Shown: positions 1-12,480, counted from the stretch's first letter. The stretch: 64,000 bases of DNA from Carya illinoinensis (GCF_018687715.1 NC_056752.1:14811001-14875000); one strand, 5' to 3'. Made by a program: numbers and translations. The notes: generated by a model not told the origin, from the sequence alone.

Positions 1-991
1 GACCGATAAATAGCACTGCCCTCTCACGCAGCATGGGACACTCGAGATTGCATCTTTGTGGATATGTTCCAAAACGGGTTGATCCTTAGAGAGATGCACA
101 ACCAGGAGATCATGGAGTATGTGCTGCTGAGACATCCACACAAGTTGAGGCATCAGTACACAGCGTTACTCGTGAAGAGATGGCTGAAATCTTGGGTGCA
201 GTGATTAGCAGACAGACATCAGCGGTGATCGATGCATTGAGTATGGAGATCCATTCTATTGTGTTTGTGCTTCGTATAGAGATTACTGCTAGCATCTCTA
301 AGTTACGTACAAAGTTTGATGCCATGTTTGAGGCAGGTCACCATCAGTTCTTGACTGGCACAAATAAAGTAATGTATAGCTATAGTCAAGGAAGTGTGGA
401 AAGACTTGGGGTCTTAGTACTTTCTATCTTTTATTTATTTTATTTTTTCTTTTTAGCATGGACAATATTTTGTGTTTTGTAAATTCAGTATTTAACTATG
501 AATTAGTATTATTTTATATTTTCTGAACTAGTTATTAATTTATATTATTCCTATTATTTAATTGATAAATTTCTTATAATTACTAGTTAATATAAATATA
601 ATTTTGCCAAAAGAAGAAAACATATGGTCACATTTGACCCCTACAAATCAAGTTTGAATAGTGCTAATTCATCATTCAATCGGTTAAATTGGTACGTTCG
701 AACAGTATAGCAATTTTCATCTAAAAAATTTTACTTAACACACCAAAATCTAGGGTAGAACGGTTAAATTTAACCGTTCGAATGTTGAATCATTAACGTT
801 CGAACGGTATAATTATTTGGGACAAAATATTTCATCCCTAACTAGACTGTTCGAATGCATTCGAACGTTATAGACATTCCGTCATTTTTTTGGCATGAAA
901 TATGAAATTCGTCCCTAAATCTCACTTTTTGGGTCGATTTTCATTTCATCCCAAAACGAAATGGTCCCAAAAAGTCTTTTTTGTTGTAGTG
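1..991 (+). mobile_element. CACTA (En/Spm) transposon, right-hand end only
   Basis: The stretch ends at 991 in TTTTTTGTTGTAGTG, the complement of the CACTACAA... terminus of plant CACTA elements. Inside that end lies a sequence reading TTCATCCC...GGTCCC, matching in style the TIR of the second CACTA at 50,961 (GGGATGAAAA...GTCCC). Between 640 and 870 there are several copies of TTCGAAC/TTCGAAT. The same motif is clustered in both subterminal regions of the CACTA at 51-59.5 kb; in this class such repeats bind the transposase. The left part of the element is outside the window. Coding sequence, if any, is on the plus strand and stops about 500 bp before the terminus. Confidence 0.8.
90..482 (+). 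pseudogene. Partial accessory ORF inside the CACTA end
   Basis: The frame is open from just after a TAG at 87-89 to the stop at 480-482, with the first ATG at 180 (100 residues). The N-terminal half is polar with a helical look (TREEMAEILGAVISRQTS). The last 30 residues are hydrophobic and probably read into the untranslated tail. I do not recognise a domain. Its place next to the CACTA terminus suits the last exon of the second (TNPA-like) gene of such an element. No significant likeness to the C-terminal exon of the other CACTA is visible by eye. It could equally be a chance frame. Confidence 0.35.
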
Positions 992-1018
992 TATATATAT
1001 GGATAGAAGCGAAAAGGA

Positions 1019-1640
1019 AGGCAACCGAAATGTTGCACAACCTATATTTCTACCTATAGGGTTTGACAGCGCAAGGGAATAATTATACCATGGTGCCTCC
1101 ATAGTAAACCGGCTTGTTAAAATCTTACTTAGTACTAAAGGAAACGAGTTGCATGCATGTAAATAGGTGCAACGAGTCCTTTTTGCTAGAGGAAAGGAAG
1201 TTGTGCAGAGTGTATGAAGTGATGGATATTGAAAAGTGGGAGAGAGTAAAATGGTGAGGCGTGAAGTGGGCTTGGAAATGAAGGAAAAGGAAAAAAAAAT
1301 AGAAAGTGGAGGTGTGCATGTCATTGAGGTAAGAGAGAGAGAGAGAGACAGAAAAGAAAATAAAAGAAAATGATTTTCTGTTAATCAAGGTAAGTGGAAG
1401 TTAAGTCAGTCATATGAACAAATTTGTGGATTATTTATTATATTTGTTATTTCAATTGATAAGCTATTTATTTGAGCGAGGCTAGGGGCCAGACACGGTG
1501 AGTAGAGGGGGTTTACATCCTCCAATAACATTTGACACATCTGCATTCCAATAGGAGAAAAAATAAAACCGCCTTCATGTAAGTAAAACCCATATAATCC
1601 CCACCCCTTGATTCTCTCTCTTTCTCTCCTCTCTTCCTCT
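1019..1640 (+). repeat. Dispersed repeat A, copy 1
   Basis: This stretch is collinear with 28,322-28,950. Both begin GCAACC(G/A)AA(A/G)TGTTGCACAAC and pass through a stretch of purine-rich sequence. Both end with a CCAATARCATTTGACACATCTGCATT block followed by TCTCTCTC. A shorter inverted copy of the right-hand part lies at 8,050-8,250. It holds no plausible protein. The two full copies differ by many point changes and small indels, so they are old. It may be part of an unrecognised LTR or a non-autonomous DNA element; no terminal repeats were identified. Confidence 0.75.
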
Positions 1641-1670
1641 CTGTCTCTCATTGACGTTGATTTTCTGCTT

Positions 1671-2179
<509 letters not shown>

Positions 2180-2565
2180 TGTTAAGGACGTGTTTCACAT
2201 ACCAATTACATGGATGACCTGCAACAAACAAAGGAACGGCCTTGGTTGCCCTGGGGAAACTCCAATGCCAAAGTCAGAAATATAATATGAGAATAAGAGT
2301 ATGTAAAAGATGAAGTAAATCAAGTTCAGTTTAAGTCCCCCATTTGTTACCTCTTGTAGGTTATTTATAAAGGTTAATTCCTTAGAATGATAGAGCTCAA
2401 TTTACTTTGTGAAGCCTTTTCCTTTTAGGAGTCTAAGTCTATCTTTTATTAGGAGTCTGAGTCTTCTCCCTCTTAGGAATCTGAGTCGTCTCCCTCTTAG
2501 GAGTTTGAGTCCCTTCTTGACTTTATCTCTTAGCTAAAATTGTGGGGGCTCAAATATCCCTTCCA
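2180..2565 (+). repeat. Left LTR of the LARD-like element
   Basis: 386 bp, direct copy of 7518-7903, starting TG and ending CA. It contains three or four short internal repeats of the form TTAGGAGTCTGAGTC(T/G)TCTCC between about 2425 and 2520. The copies differ at a scatter of positions, so the insertion is not recent. Confidence 0.8.
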
Positions 2566-3304
2566 GTTATCCCAATAATTTTCTTCGTGATTATCACGTG
2601 GAAAATTAAATATAACACATTTCTTTCCACCCCGCTAGTTGTTGGTGTGGAGACTTGTGACGAAGTCATGATTGCCATGGTGGGAGGCCTTGGTTGGCAT
2701 GGGGCTTCAAGGCACAAAGCGTTTTTCACCATTATGGCAAGTGGCAAGGATAGTTGATCACCATCATGGCGAGGGAACTTGGTCGTTATCGAAACTGTTG
2801 CTCCCCTCACGGGTGCCAAGAAGGGTGCCAAGAAGGCTTGATCGCCATCATGGTGACAAGCTTTGTTAGAGCAATCTTGCTTGCTTCTTCCCATTTTTCC
2901 CGATTGGGATTTGTTTGCTACCGAATGATTTTTGCGGGGAGAAATTTTTCATCCTATAAGAGCACTCCCAATAGGTTTTGAAAAATCCATTTTTATGTAA
3001 AACTTAAAGAAAAGTTGTTCAAACCTACTTCCAATAGATTATGTATCTTTAAATCTATTTTACATTTTGCTATAGCGTTCAGTTAGATCTAGTGTGAATT
3101 GTACACAAATGTAAAAATATTATAGTTATTTTTTCTCTTTGCATGTACTTTATCTTCCACAATAGTTTCTCTTTCCTTGTACTTTTTTTCCTAACAAACT
3201 ATTAAATAATATAATATTTAAATGATTCAAAGAAAAAATAGATAAGCTGATGTATTGTATATTATAAGAGTTAGTATGTAAAATAGAAAAAGTGAGGTTG
3301 CTAA

Positions 3305-3460
3305 ATACTTGCTCGCTCAAAGTTGTAGGTCGTGTTGCTTGCCTATAGGCACTTATCCTCTTGTTCGCCTATAGGCATTTGTATGGTCATTCGCCTAGGG
3401 GCGTTTGCAGAGTTGCTTGCCTAAAGGCATTTGTGTTGCTGGTTGATAGGCGTTTGTATT
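3305..3460. repeat. Short minisatellite, about 26-bp unit
   Basis: About five imperfect units share the core TTGCCTATAGGCATTTGT, with spacing near 26 bp and increasing divergence to the right (for example CCTAGGGGCGTTTG and CCTAAAGGCATTTG). The core contains the palindrome GCCTATAGGC. The array sits inside the LARD-like element, just left of the larger tandem array. Confidence 0.8.
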
Positions 3461-3461
3461 C

Positions 3462-3535
3462 AAAAAACAAAATAGGTTAGTATAATAAAAATTACAAAGT
3501 TGATTTTTTAAATACTTGAGCCTTGCTTTGGCGAC
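3462..3535. repeat. Direct repeat framing the large array, left copy
   Basis: This is collinear with 4,680-4,750: both read AAATAGGTTAGT(A/G)TAATA(A/C)AAATTACAA, then a T-rich stretch and CTTGAGCC/CCTGAGCC with TTGCT. The two copies bracket the 14-unit array. That suggests the array expanded inside a pre-existing duplication, or that the whole block is a higher-order repeat. Confidence 0.7.
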
Positions 3536-3639
3536 GATGAGCTTCCAGGCAGGAAGACTCCCTTTAGGTGGCGAGGGACTTCCTGGTGAGAAGACTTGCT
3601 TCGGGCTGTGAGGAGCTTCCTTTGTACATGGCACGGCGA

Positions 3640-4620
3640 GGCTGATAGCTCGTCATTGGTGTTTAATGGTCAGGCGTTCACTGACCTTTCCCTTTGTTTG
3701 GGCATTGGAAACCTAATAGCTCGTCATTGGTGTTTAATGGTTAGGCGGTCCCTGACCTTTCCCTTTTTTTGGGCACTGCAAGTCTGATAGCTCGTTATTG
3801 GTGTCTAATGGTCAGGTGGTCCCTGACCTTTTCCTTTTTGTATGACACTTGTGAGTGTGATAGCTCGTCATTGATGTTTAAGGGTGACGTAATCTACTGA
3901 CCTCCATGCCCTTTTTTACATGGCATCAAAAGTGTGATAACTCGTTAATGGTGTTTAATGGTTGGACGGTCCCTGACCTTTCCCTTTTCTAGGCATTGCG
4001 AGCCTGATAGCTCGTCTTGGTGTTTGATGGTCAGGCAGTTCTTGAACTTTCCCTTTTTACATGGCACCGAGAGCCTGGTAGCTTGTCATTGGTGTTTAAT
4101 GGTCGGGCGATCCCTAACCTTTCCCTTTTTCTGGGCACCACGAACCTGATATCTCATCATTGGTGTTTAATGGTCAAGTGGTCCCTGACCTTTCCCTTTC
4201 TGCATGGCACCATGAGTGTGATAGCTCGTCATTGGTTGGGGTGGTCTAATAACCTCTACGTCATTTTTACATGGTACCGCAAGTTGTTTGCGCTTGTCGT
4301 TGGTGTTTAAGGGTGGCGTGGACTAATAATCTCAACGTCCTTTTTACATGGCACTGTGAGCTACTAAGGCTCGTTATAGGTTTTTAATGGTGGTGTGATC
4401 TAATGACCTCCGCGTCCTTTTTACATGGCATCGTCAGTCATTTGGTCTCGTTATTGGTGTTTAAGGGTGGCGTGGTCTAATAATCTCCATGCCCTTTTTA
4501 CATGGCACCACGAGCTACTAAGGCTTGTTATCGGTGTTTAAGGGTGGTGTATTTTAATAAAATCCACACCTTTTTTACATGGCAGCACGAGTCATTTAGG
4601 CTCGTCACTAGTGTATAGAA
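3640..4620. repeat. Tandem array, 14 units of about 70-79 bp
   Basis: The unit is recognisable by GCTCGTCATTGGTGTTTAAT, then a GGTC(A/G)GG(C/T)GGTCCCTGACC block, CTTTTT and an (A/G)CATGGCACC-like block. Successive starts lie near 3648, 3719, 3789, 3861, 3939, 4010, 4081, 4150, 4221, 4290, 4369, 4447, 4523 and 4600. The first nine spacings are near 70-78 bp. The last five units form a variant group carrying GGGTGGCGTGGTCTAATAA in place of the GGTCCCTGACC block. Reading frames through it are periodic but not protein-like. Confidence 0.9.
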
Positions 4621-4679
4621 TGATGCTTGACTACACTGTCGTGGTGGGAGGCCAAGTTCAATCGCCCTGATAGATTTTC

Positions 4680-4750
4680 ACCAAAAAGCAAATAGGTTAG
4701 TGTAATACAAATTACAAGTTTGAGGTTTGTAAACCTGAGCCATTTTGCTG
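4680..4750. repeat. Direct repeat framing the large array, right copy
   Basis: Partner of 3,462-3,535; see that entry for the shared sequence. It lies directly to the right of the last array unit. Confidence 0.7.
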
Positions 4751-7517
4751 GAGCATGGTGAAAGCTAGTGACACACTGGCGATGACCGTCGGCAACCATG
4801 CTCTGGCATTGATGAAGGCTCGGAATGTCCCCAATACTGAACAGTCTATTCTGCTGATGAAAAATTGACGAAAAATTTTGCTAGAGTGTTGCTCTAGTTT
4901 GGTAGTAACGGAATGGCTTTCATTGCCTGCCAAGAGTTGTTGCTTGTCGTGTATGCAGCTAATAGCAAGGAGATATCATCAGCACTTGTGTGGATCTGGT
5001 GAGATGCTTTTGGCGAGATGCACTACAGTTGAAGCCCAAAATCTCATGAGGTGCTTTTGGTGCGTGAACCTTGGTTGCCATGGGGTGGTGACATGGACTT
5101 TCAGTAGGCGCCCAAAATTTGGTTGAGGAGCTTATGTTGCATGAAGCTTGGCGAGGATGGCTCCATGTGTTGAGTAAGTGGTGAGGAGTATCCCGTGAGT
5201 GGGCAACTGGCAAGCAACAACTTGTGGGCAGGAATTTCCTATGGAAGCAACTCTTGGTGGCAAGAACCAATGGCAAGAAGCTTCTGTGACAGGCATTGGT
5301 GCATGTGGCGAGGAGGTTTCCATCCAGATTAGTGGCAAGGAGCACTAACAAACTCTATGGCAAGCAAAATCAGTGGGCGACTACTTTGTTCTTAGCTGCA
5401 CCTCATTGACTGTTGCAACTTGCTACATGTTTGAGTGGTTTGACGATTGAACCTTTATAGTGAATTGTAGTTGAGTGAGCTACCCATGGTGCTACTGGCG
5501 AGAAAGGCAAGGGACTTTGGCTAGCAACACCGTGAAGTGTCTATACGTCATTGCTGGTGATAGAAATATCTGGCAAAGCAGGTGGTGCTTAAGATGGTTC
5601 CCTTGGGTTGCTCGCCACCGTGTTCCCAGCATTTGCACGGTGCACAGCCTTCATGGTGTGCTACTATGGCAATGACAGGTTGAGAGGAAATCCATTGTAA
5701 TTGGGAACCATTGCTCTAGCAACAGAAAAGGTTGGCAAAATTTATGGTGGTCGGCAACAAGCTCATGGACGCATGGTCTTAGTGGTTCTTTCGGTAGCTT
5801 ACACCCTCTACTCGCTGTGCTGTGCAAGGCCGGTGTTGTTCCCTATTCGCTGCACTGTGCAGGCATTAAGGAACCACCCCCACCAGCAATGGAAATTGCT
5901 AGTGGTGCGAGTGGTGGTTGGTGGTGGCTTCGTTGGCTTGCAAACACTTGTGTCTGGTGTGGGAGCTTGCAACCACTAGTTGAGCTCTGACAGCATTGTG
6001 CAAGGCGTGCATAGTGCGCTGCTGCAATGAGCATCTAGTGGAGGCTCTACCATCGTGATGGAATCCTCACTCTTACTCACTTGTAATTGGCATGTTGGGT
6101 GATTAGATATAGGATTTGTTGTTTGTTAGTTGCCTAGATCTAGGGTTACTTCATGGCAACACAAAGATCCAAAAGCATTGAAGAGAAAATTCTCTTTTAT
6201 TGAATAACATAATATAATTTCTTGAATAACGTTGCAAAGCAAGATATATATAGAGAATCCCTTAGGGTTAGCACCACATGCCTCCCCCTCTCTTCCCTTA
6301 ACCTAGATCTAGATCCAGATCTCACTCTTAGATCCACTCCTAAGTTTTAAGAATCCTAAGTCTAAAGAAACAACATCTAATAAAGGAAATTAACTAGGAA
6401 ATAAACTAAGAATCAAACTAGGAAATAATACAAACATATTAAAAATAAATAAATACCTAAATAAAAGGATCATGGCCGGCCACCACCATGAATGGCGCCT
6501 CCTTAAGAACTTTTCATTTTGTCATCCAACCTTCTTGTCATCTTGTCATCCAACCTCCTTGTCATCTTTTCATCCAACCTCTAAAATCAAGGAATTGGCC
6601 AACACATAAAACTCTTCTAGTTGCACTCATCTTGGACCTCCATCGCCTCACTATCTGAGCCATTCATGCAACCCAATGCAACCCTCCTAGCCTCGACACG
6701 TCTAGCCCTCCTAGTGGCATTACGAATGGCTCGTCTTGCATCTCCATCAAATTGTGACATCCCTATCACACTTTGGGGATGGTGGCTGGGCAACTGGTCT
6801 TGCCATCTGGACAATAAAAGCTGGGTGCACATCGTGCTCCCGTTACCCACATTGTGCATGGCATGCACGTTGCATGTCATGTGCACAATGCATGCCATGC
6901 ACTTCACCGATTTATATTATTTTATTTTATTTATTTTTGTTATATATATATATATATTTTATGTTCGGTTGATTGCCATATCGATTGCTCTTCATCTGTA
7001 CTTATTCTCCCCCAGATTGGTTGCACGGTGGAGAGGTTCTCGCCAAGGGGTGTTGTTGTGAACCAGTTTTTGCCATACAACATTGTTCTCCGTGTGAGTT
7101 TTGGGGACCTCAGTCAAGCCCTCACAAACTAAGGGGTCTATTCTCTCCTTGTTGCTCCTTGATTGACCGAATGGATTCCTATGCTTGGTCTTGATCACGT
7201 GTAGCCCAATATGGGAGCTTTGGTGAATGGTGGCTAGTGTTGATTGTTATTACTATTATTATTATTATTATTATTATCACTATTATTATTATTATCTTAC
7301 CATTCACTACAGTGCTAGGAAAACAATAGGTGAAGGGTAAAATAATAGGAAATAACAAAGTTCAAGAGATCTTATATGGTTTTTGGAGACGATTTTGTGA
7401 GTCATGGAATTCCCCTACTCTCCTTTCTAGCATTAAGAAATCATGGTTTGCATGTGATCAGTAGTTGGCACGTGAAAATCACGTTGAAGCCTATATAGAT
7501 CCCACAGACGACACCAC
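4751..7517. other. Non-coding interior of the LARD-like element
   Basis: This is moderately G-rich sequence with recurring GGCAAG and TGGCGA words between 4,740 and 6,050, probably a decayed tandem repeat. An AT-rich block follows (6,100-6,480). A 47-residue minus-strand frame at 6,620-6,760 (SQFDGDARRAIRNATRR) has gag-like basic character but no recognised domain. The (ATT)n run at 7,247-7,293 is a separate microsatellite. No gene is supported. Confidence 0.6.
7247..7293. repeat. (ATT)n microsatellite
   Basis: About 15 ATT triplets with one CAC-type interruption, inside the LARD-like element. Confidence 0.95.
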
Positions 7518-7903
7518 TATTAAGGACGTGTTTCACATACCAACTACACTAATGACCTACAACAAACAAAGGGGTGGCACTGGTTGCCTTGGGCAAGCTC
7601 TGTTGCCAAAGTCAAAAATATAATATGAGAATAAGAGTATGTAAAAGATGAAGTAAATCAAATTCAGTTCAAGTCTCCCATTTGTTACCTCTTGTAGGCT
7701 ATTTATAGAGGTTAATTCCTTGGAGTGATATAGCTCAATTTACCTTGTGAAGCATTTTCCTTTTAGGAGTCTAAGTCTATCTCTTATTAGGAGTCTGAGT
7801 TGTCTTCTTCTTAGGAATCTTAGTCATCTTCCTCTAAGAAGTCTGAGTCCCTTCTTGACTTTATCTCTTAGCTAAAATTGTGGGGGCTCAAATATTCCTT
7901 CCA
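7518..7903 (+). repeat. Right LTR of the LARD-like element
   Basis: 386 bp, collinear with 2180-2565 over the full length. It starts TATTAAGGACG, the expected TG being changed to TA, and ends TTCCA. Confidence 0.8.
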
Positions 7904-8049
7904 CTAGCTATACTGTTGAGCTATACTGTTGAGTGCCAGAACTGAATTTGGCTGAGTCATAATCAGATAGAATCATTGAATGTCCATATCCTCATCTGTA
8001 TAATGCTTTGTCCTATAGCATTTGACAGATTGGAGAGTTGATAATTCAA

Positions 8050-8250
8050 CCAGCTTGAGGAGAGAGAGAGAGAGAAGAGATGTTTGGTGTCAGCAAGACA
8101 CAGATAAGGGAGAAAGAGAGAATGAGGGGGTGGGGGATTGTATGGACTTTACCTACATTAGGGCGGTTCTATTTTTATCCCCTTGGAATGTGGACTTGCC
8201 AACATGCTATTAGAGGGTGTAAATCTCCTCTATTCACCACGTTCGGTTTG
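8050..8250 (-). repeat. Dispersed repeat A, partial inverted copy 3
   Basis: Read on the minus strand, this matches about 1,480-1,640 of copy 1 and the end of copy 2: the CTCTATTCACC... block, the ATGCTATTAGAGG/ATGTTATTGGAGG block, GGGGTGGGGGATT and a GAGAGAGA tract. It lies just outside the right LTR of the LARD-like element. Only the right-hand part of repeat A is present. Confidence 0.65.
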
Positions 8251-11084
8251 AAGTTAAACTCTTGATTCATTATTTTAATTTTTTCATCTCTGATTGACTA
8301 TCTAACGGTTTTTAAGTTTATTTTGCTAATATTGGCTAATCTAATTGCTATTCCATTTTCTCTAACTCCTAAATATTATTATTACTATTTTGCTAGCTTC
8401 GACTAACCACTTAACAATGATTATAACCTTGACTAGCCCTATCTTTATTTTGATAATTTGATTAGCTTTAACATGATTCCCTTGACATAGTTATCATTTT
8501 CTTTTATTTTGGTATGGCCCCGTGATGAATTCTTATTGACATTTGATGCACATTATCATGCCAGTATTTATTTGCTTTTTATTTAGTTAATTGAAAACTT
8601 TGTGTTCTTTTTTCATCACTCATAAAAGTTGCACATGTTTGCATAGACAACATTGCTTTTTAAGCATGTCCTTATAACAAATTGATGGAATTATGAACAT
8701 AGTATTGGTCATTTCTTTATGAGTGATGACCAATATTGTGTGACATTTCTTTTTAGTAGGAAAACATTCCTTTGTCTTTTAAAATAAAACAATTCTTCTA
8801 CCTTTTACATTGTTTTGAAAAGTGAAACAATTTTGTAACATATAATTAACTAATAGTATTGTCGATTGGCTGGTACACATCGCTATGCCCCATGTGTTAG
8901 GGTTAGCGATCCTTGTAACTGGATTCCACTCGTGGCCATGGGTTGGGAATCGCATTAGTCTAGGGGTGACATAAATGCACTATCAGTATGACCTACATGT
9001 GAGGACCACTCTAACGAAAGGGAAGAGACCACATTTTAAGGACAAAGGGAAGGCAAAAAAGGGAGCCTTTCCTTGGCTAGGTGGAAGATGAGGTATTGAG
9101 GTAAGCAAAGTGTAACTAGTCCAAATAGGGTGAGCGACACTATGTAGAATGTTGCACCTATTTCTTGGAAAAGGACTTGGCAAAGGTCTTTGGTGCCAAA
9201 GGTGCCAACCATATGAAAACACCCAAGGTTTGAGTCAGGATAGGCTTGCAACATTTGCTAAGATGTGCATGTGTAAGGAAAGTTTAAATGGTTCACGTCG
9301 GAAGTTAAAGGGTTAGTCTGAAGGCTAAATGATATAGTACCAGAAATCTAAATGAAACCATAATTTCATATCCACATTTTCCTCATTATCCCTTAAGTAT
9401 CTACACATATAACTAGCTGTTCAATCATTTCTTCAAAATAAGATCGATCGAACGTGGTCACCTACCTAACAGTTACAAACACAGATTCCACAATCGACCA
9501 ATCCTATGACACGAAACAAGCATACTCACCAATTGCTCCACTCCTTGGGTATTATTCTTTGATGCACCTCTCTAACAAAGTCTATGGTTTTGAAACTGAA
9601 ACTATAAAAAGGTTAGAAAACTATGACAAAATTGCTAATGAGACACAATCCTCATGAATATGCAATGAACATTTTTATTTAGTAAAAACAAAGGGTGAAG
9701 GCATGCATTAATGTGTGGCAAGGAATCACCCTTTTGGTAAAATATAATAATATAAGCATGGTGAGGAATCACTTCTAAGGAGTTGCCCTATATCACAAAA
9801 CTCAATATATATATATATATCTGTGTGTGTGTGTAATTATGCATGTCACCAAGGCGAGAAATCAAAATTTTCTCAAGCACATAAAACCTGTAACACCAAT
9901 CACACAGCAGTTCGCAGTTATCACATAAATAGTTGTCACACAGACATATGTCACTTGATGGGCCAAAACAGGATGAATCGCTCCACCGTTTGAAATTGAG
10001 AAATCTTTCCCACCCAACCAATTTGGTGTAAATCGACTCACCTATACCCCAACACATGTCGACTCTCACATGAAGAGATACATGATGCATGGGGGGAAAG
10101 TCTACTTGGCTATCCAACTCGAAGACACTAACATGTGATATGCCAAGGGATTCTTAATCCAGTCATTCACAAGGATTCTCTCTACCCATATAAAGCTCAT
10201 GGTGACGTCTCGAAGGAATGGTTATGGGAATTCTCCGTCTCGTCCTATGATGATCAACACACGATACACTTACTCACACAGAGATATAGATACTCACATT
10301 GAGATTCCTTATAAACGAGTGCAATTCAAATCTCAAGAAATATGAAGCAAAAATAGTCATAAACATAAATGACAAAAAATTTATTATTTTATGACTAGAA
10401 GGGGGAGATTAGAGATTGTGCATGAAACAAAATCCCATAACAACCTCACACATCATTTACTCCATACTCCTTAGGATCTTAGAAGCTAACATACCTTACT
10501 TTCTCACGGTTGCACTATGCTACTCCTCCCTTTGTCTTCTTTGATGTTCCTTGCTTTCTTCAAAGATTCTATCTTTAGGGCTCTCAGGTGCTTAAGATCT
10601 CGAAAGTGAGATTTTAGCTCATTCTGACTCAAGATGTTATTGAATAGAAGCCCTTTAGTCTCGATCATCCCATTGTAGGATCACAAAGACATACTTGCAA
10701 CGTATGGTTCGTATGTTCTTACGGCATGCCTTATGTCTAGTCCCTGTGTCTCCCCAATTGAGGGAGTCCCACAAGGCATTGGACCATACCTCTAGGTTCA
10801 AATGATATGATCTGCCAAGCCATAATCCTTTCAGCAAACCCACGTCGGATGTGACACTTCAAATGGAGTACAGGCTACTGCATACGACTTTGCTACCTCC
10901 TGAGCGTTTTCATGTAGTCTCGAAGAGATTGTACATATAAGCAAAGGTTTTGTCGTCGACCGTTACTCGCCTTCAGTGCGTTCTTTGCCTATGTACATTA
11001 GGTGGCTCTTCTAGCTCGCCTACCTTATAGTGAAAAATCCTTTATCACCTTGCGTAGGGACATGCCAATTGGCTTTCTGTGCAA
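8251..11084. other. Long stretch without recognised gene
   Basis: AT-rich to 8,860, then more balanced sequence to 11,084. Frames are short and unconvincing, for example a plus frame at 9,454-9,657 and a minus frame at 9,788-10,117 with scattered cysteines. Repeated CATATGAAAACACC-like and CTCACACAGAGATATAGATACTCAC blocks look like old LTR sequence, but no partner copy exists in the window. A mixed (AT)n(GT)n tract lies at 9,804-9,834. Confidence 0.5.
9804..9834. repeat. (AT)n(GT)n compound microsatellite
   Basis: About eight AT units are followed by a CT and about six GT units. Confidence 0.9.
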
Positions 11085-12480
11085 TGATGTGATGAGTGGG
11101 CGAAAATACACTCTAAATACCCTATTATTGGATTAAGATGCTAAAATATGAATAGAAATCATAAAAATTAATGTGTATTCTTGAATTGAGTTTTTATTTA
11201 TGTTGGGATACTCCTAATCAGTTTTTTTATGTTTAATTTTAGAGTTTATTAAAGATCAAATCAAAGCACAGTAAAATTCAAAGGAGGAGCTTCATGGTTT
11301 GAGAGCAATTTGGATCAAGAAAAAAAAAACACAAAAGGAAACTACAAGAAGTCTAAATTTGAAATTTGCTAGGAGACAACCTGGACATACTTTATTATTT
11401 TGACCGTAAATTTTTACTCATATATCGATTGATGTGATTCTTGATACATTAGAAATCTATCTTAAAGGGCTATAAATTTGTCTCGAATAAGGATTTTCAA
11501 ATTTGAATTCCTGAAATGCATATGTAGCTGCCAAGATAAGTCATAAAATTTAGGCAATTTTTTTTATGCAGAAATTAAAAAGACATTAGGGTTTCTTTCC
11601 TATCCTATATAAGCATATCATTAGCATGAAATAAAGGAGGAAGAGAGGCACAAAAGGAAAATTTTAAGAGAGGAGAAAATCACTTCCATGGCCATCGTTC
11701 ACTTCAATTTTTTCTTGAGATTTTTGTTATCTATTATATTTATTGGTAACTAAATTCTCAAGTAGGCACATTAGATTGTATTTTTAGTTTATGTATTTGA
11801 TTTTTAATTATTAAAACTCTTTTGTTTTGTCATTCTCAATTCATTATTGATGTTTTCTTCTCCGAATAATCATAGAATTTATTCTTTTCATGGATTCAGT
11901 CATGCTTTTTCTATTGAATAGATTCGTTCTTTAATTATGTTTGGATCAATTATTTATCTATATTGGTTTAGTTCGTTGTTGCAATATCGCTTCCTGAGTA
12001 TATTGTCGTCGTTGGATTTTCTCAATAGGGATAATAATTTACGTATTTTAAAAGTGGTGAATGATTTTTCAAAGGGTTACATTTGGTTTACTTTTAGTTT
12101 ATAAATCTATACCTTCCGATTGGAAATTTCGGGAATTGAGCTCCCAATTGAGTTATTCAATGAATTAAGAATAATTAAAATACCGGATTTGTGCAAGGTA
12201 TTCCCGACGCTCTACTGTTCATCAGTTTCATTACTTTGTCTGTTAGTAACTTTACTTCACTTTAATTTACATTTAAAATTAATCTTTTTTCTCCATTAAT
12301 CATTTAGTATTTTTATTTAGTTTCTTTGTTCTTTTTGCTATTTTTTTAATTTGTCTCCCTGTGGAATCAACACTCCAAAGCTGTGCTACAATTACTATGT
12401 TATTCTTTGGGTGTAATCATGATACTCACCCATTTGCGAGACTAGTGGCACTTTGTAGCACTTGCAACTATTATTCATCA
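11085..12480 (+). mobile_element. LTR resembling the Tat/Athila Gypsy group (solo or truncated)
   Basis: The stretch starts TGATGTGATGAGTGGGCGAAAATACACTC. It then runs through AT-rich U3, a TATA box (CTATATAAG at 11,605-11,613), an AAAGGAGGAAGAGAGGC leader and a long T-rich U5. It ends in the block CCCTGTGGAATCAACACTC ... TAGCACTTGCAAC, which resembles the 3' end of plant Tat/Athila-type LTRs. The LTR at 60,700-62,029 has the same overall layout on the other strand (...GTGCACTTGCAG). No pol in matching orientation follows: minus-strand Gypsy pol from a different element abuts it. Both edges are approximate. Confidence 0.55.
11605..11613 (+). promoter_or_regulatory. Putative LTR TATA box
   Basis: CTATATAAG lies about 520 bp into the LTR, followed about 30 bp downstream by purine-rich leader sequence. 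This is the position expected for the U3/R boundary of a long plant LTR. Confidence 0.45.

Larger units (their letters stand above)
2180..7903 (+). mobile_element. LARD-like LTR element, 5.7 kb, non-coding
   Basis: Two direct repeats of exactly 386 bp (2180-2565 and 7518-7903) bound the unit. Both start T(G/A)TTAAGGACGTGTTTCAC and end CTCAAATAT(C/T)CCTTCCA. The flanks carry a near-matching 5-bp target duplication, CTAAC (2175-2179) and CTAGC (7904-7908). The 4.95-kb interior has no gag, protease, RT, RNase H or integrase that I can recognise on either strand. It contains tandem arrays instead. This is the architecture of a large retrotransposon derivative mobilised by another element's proteins. 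A clear primer-binding site or polypurine tract was not seen, so the orientation shown is arbitrary. Confidence 0.75.

Noticed and set aside
3640..4620. Regularly spaced repeats that could suggest a CRISPR-like array
   Set aside because: The whole 70-79 bp unit is repeated, with no unique spacers, in a plant LTR element; it is an ordinary tandem array.
9788..10117. 109-codon minus-strand frame with several cysteines
   Set aside because: No recognisable motif spacing, low-complexity tail over the (AT)n(GT)n tract, and no supporting context.
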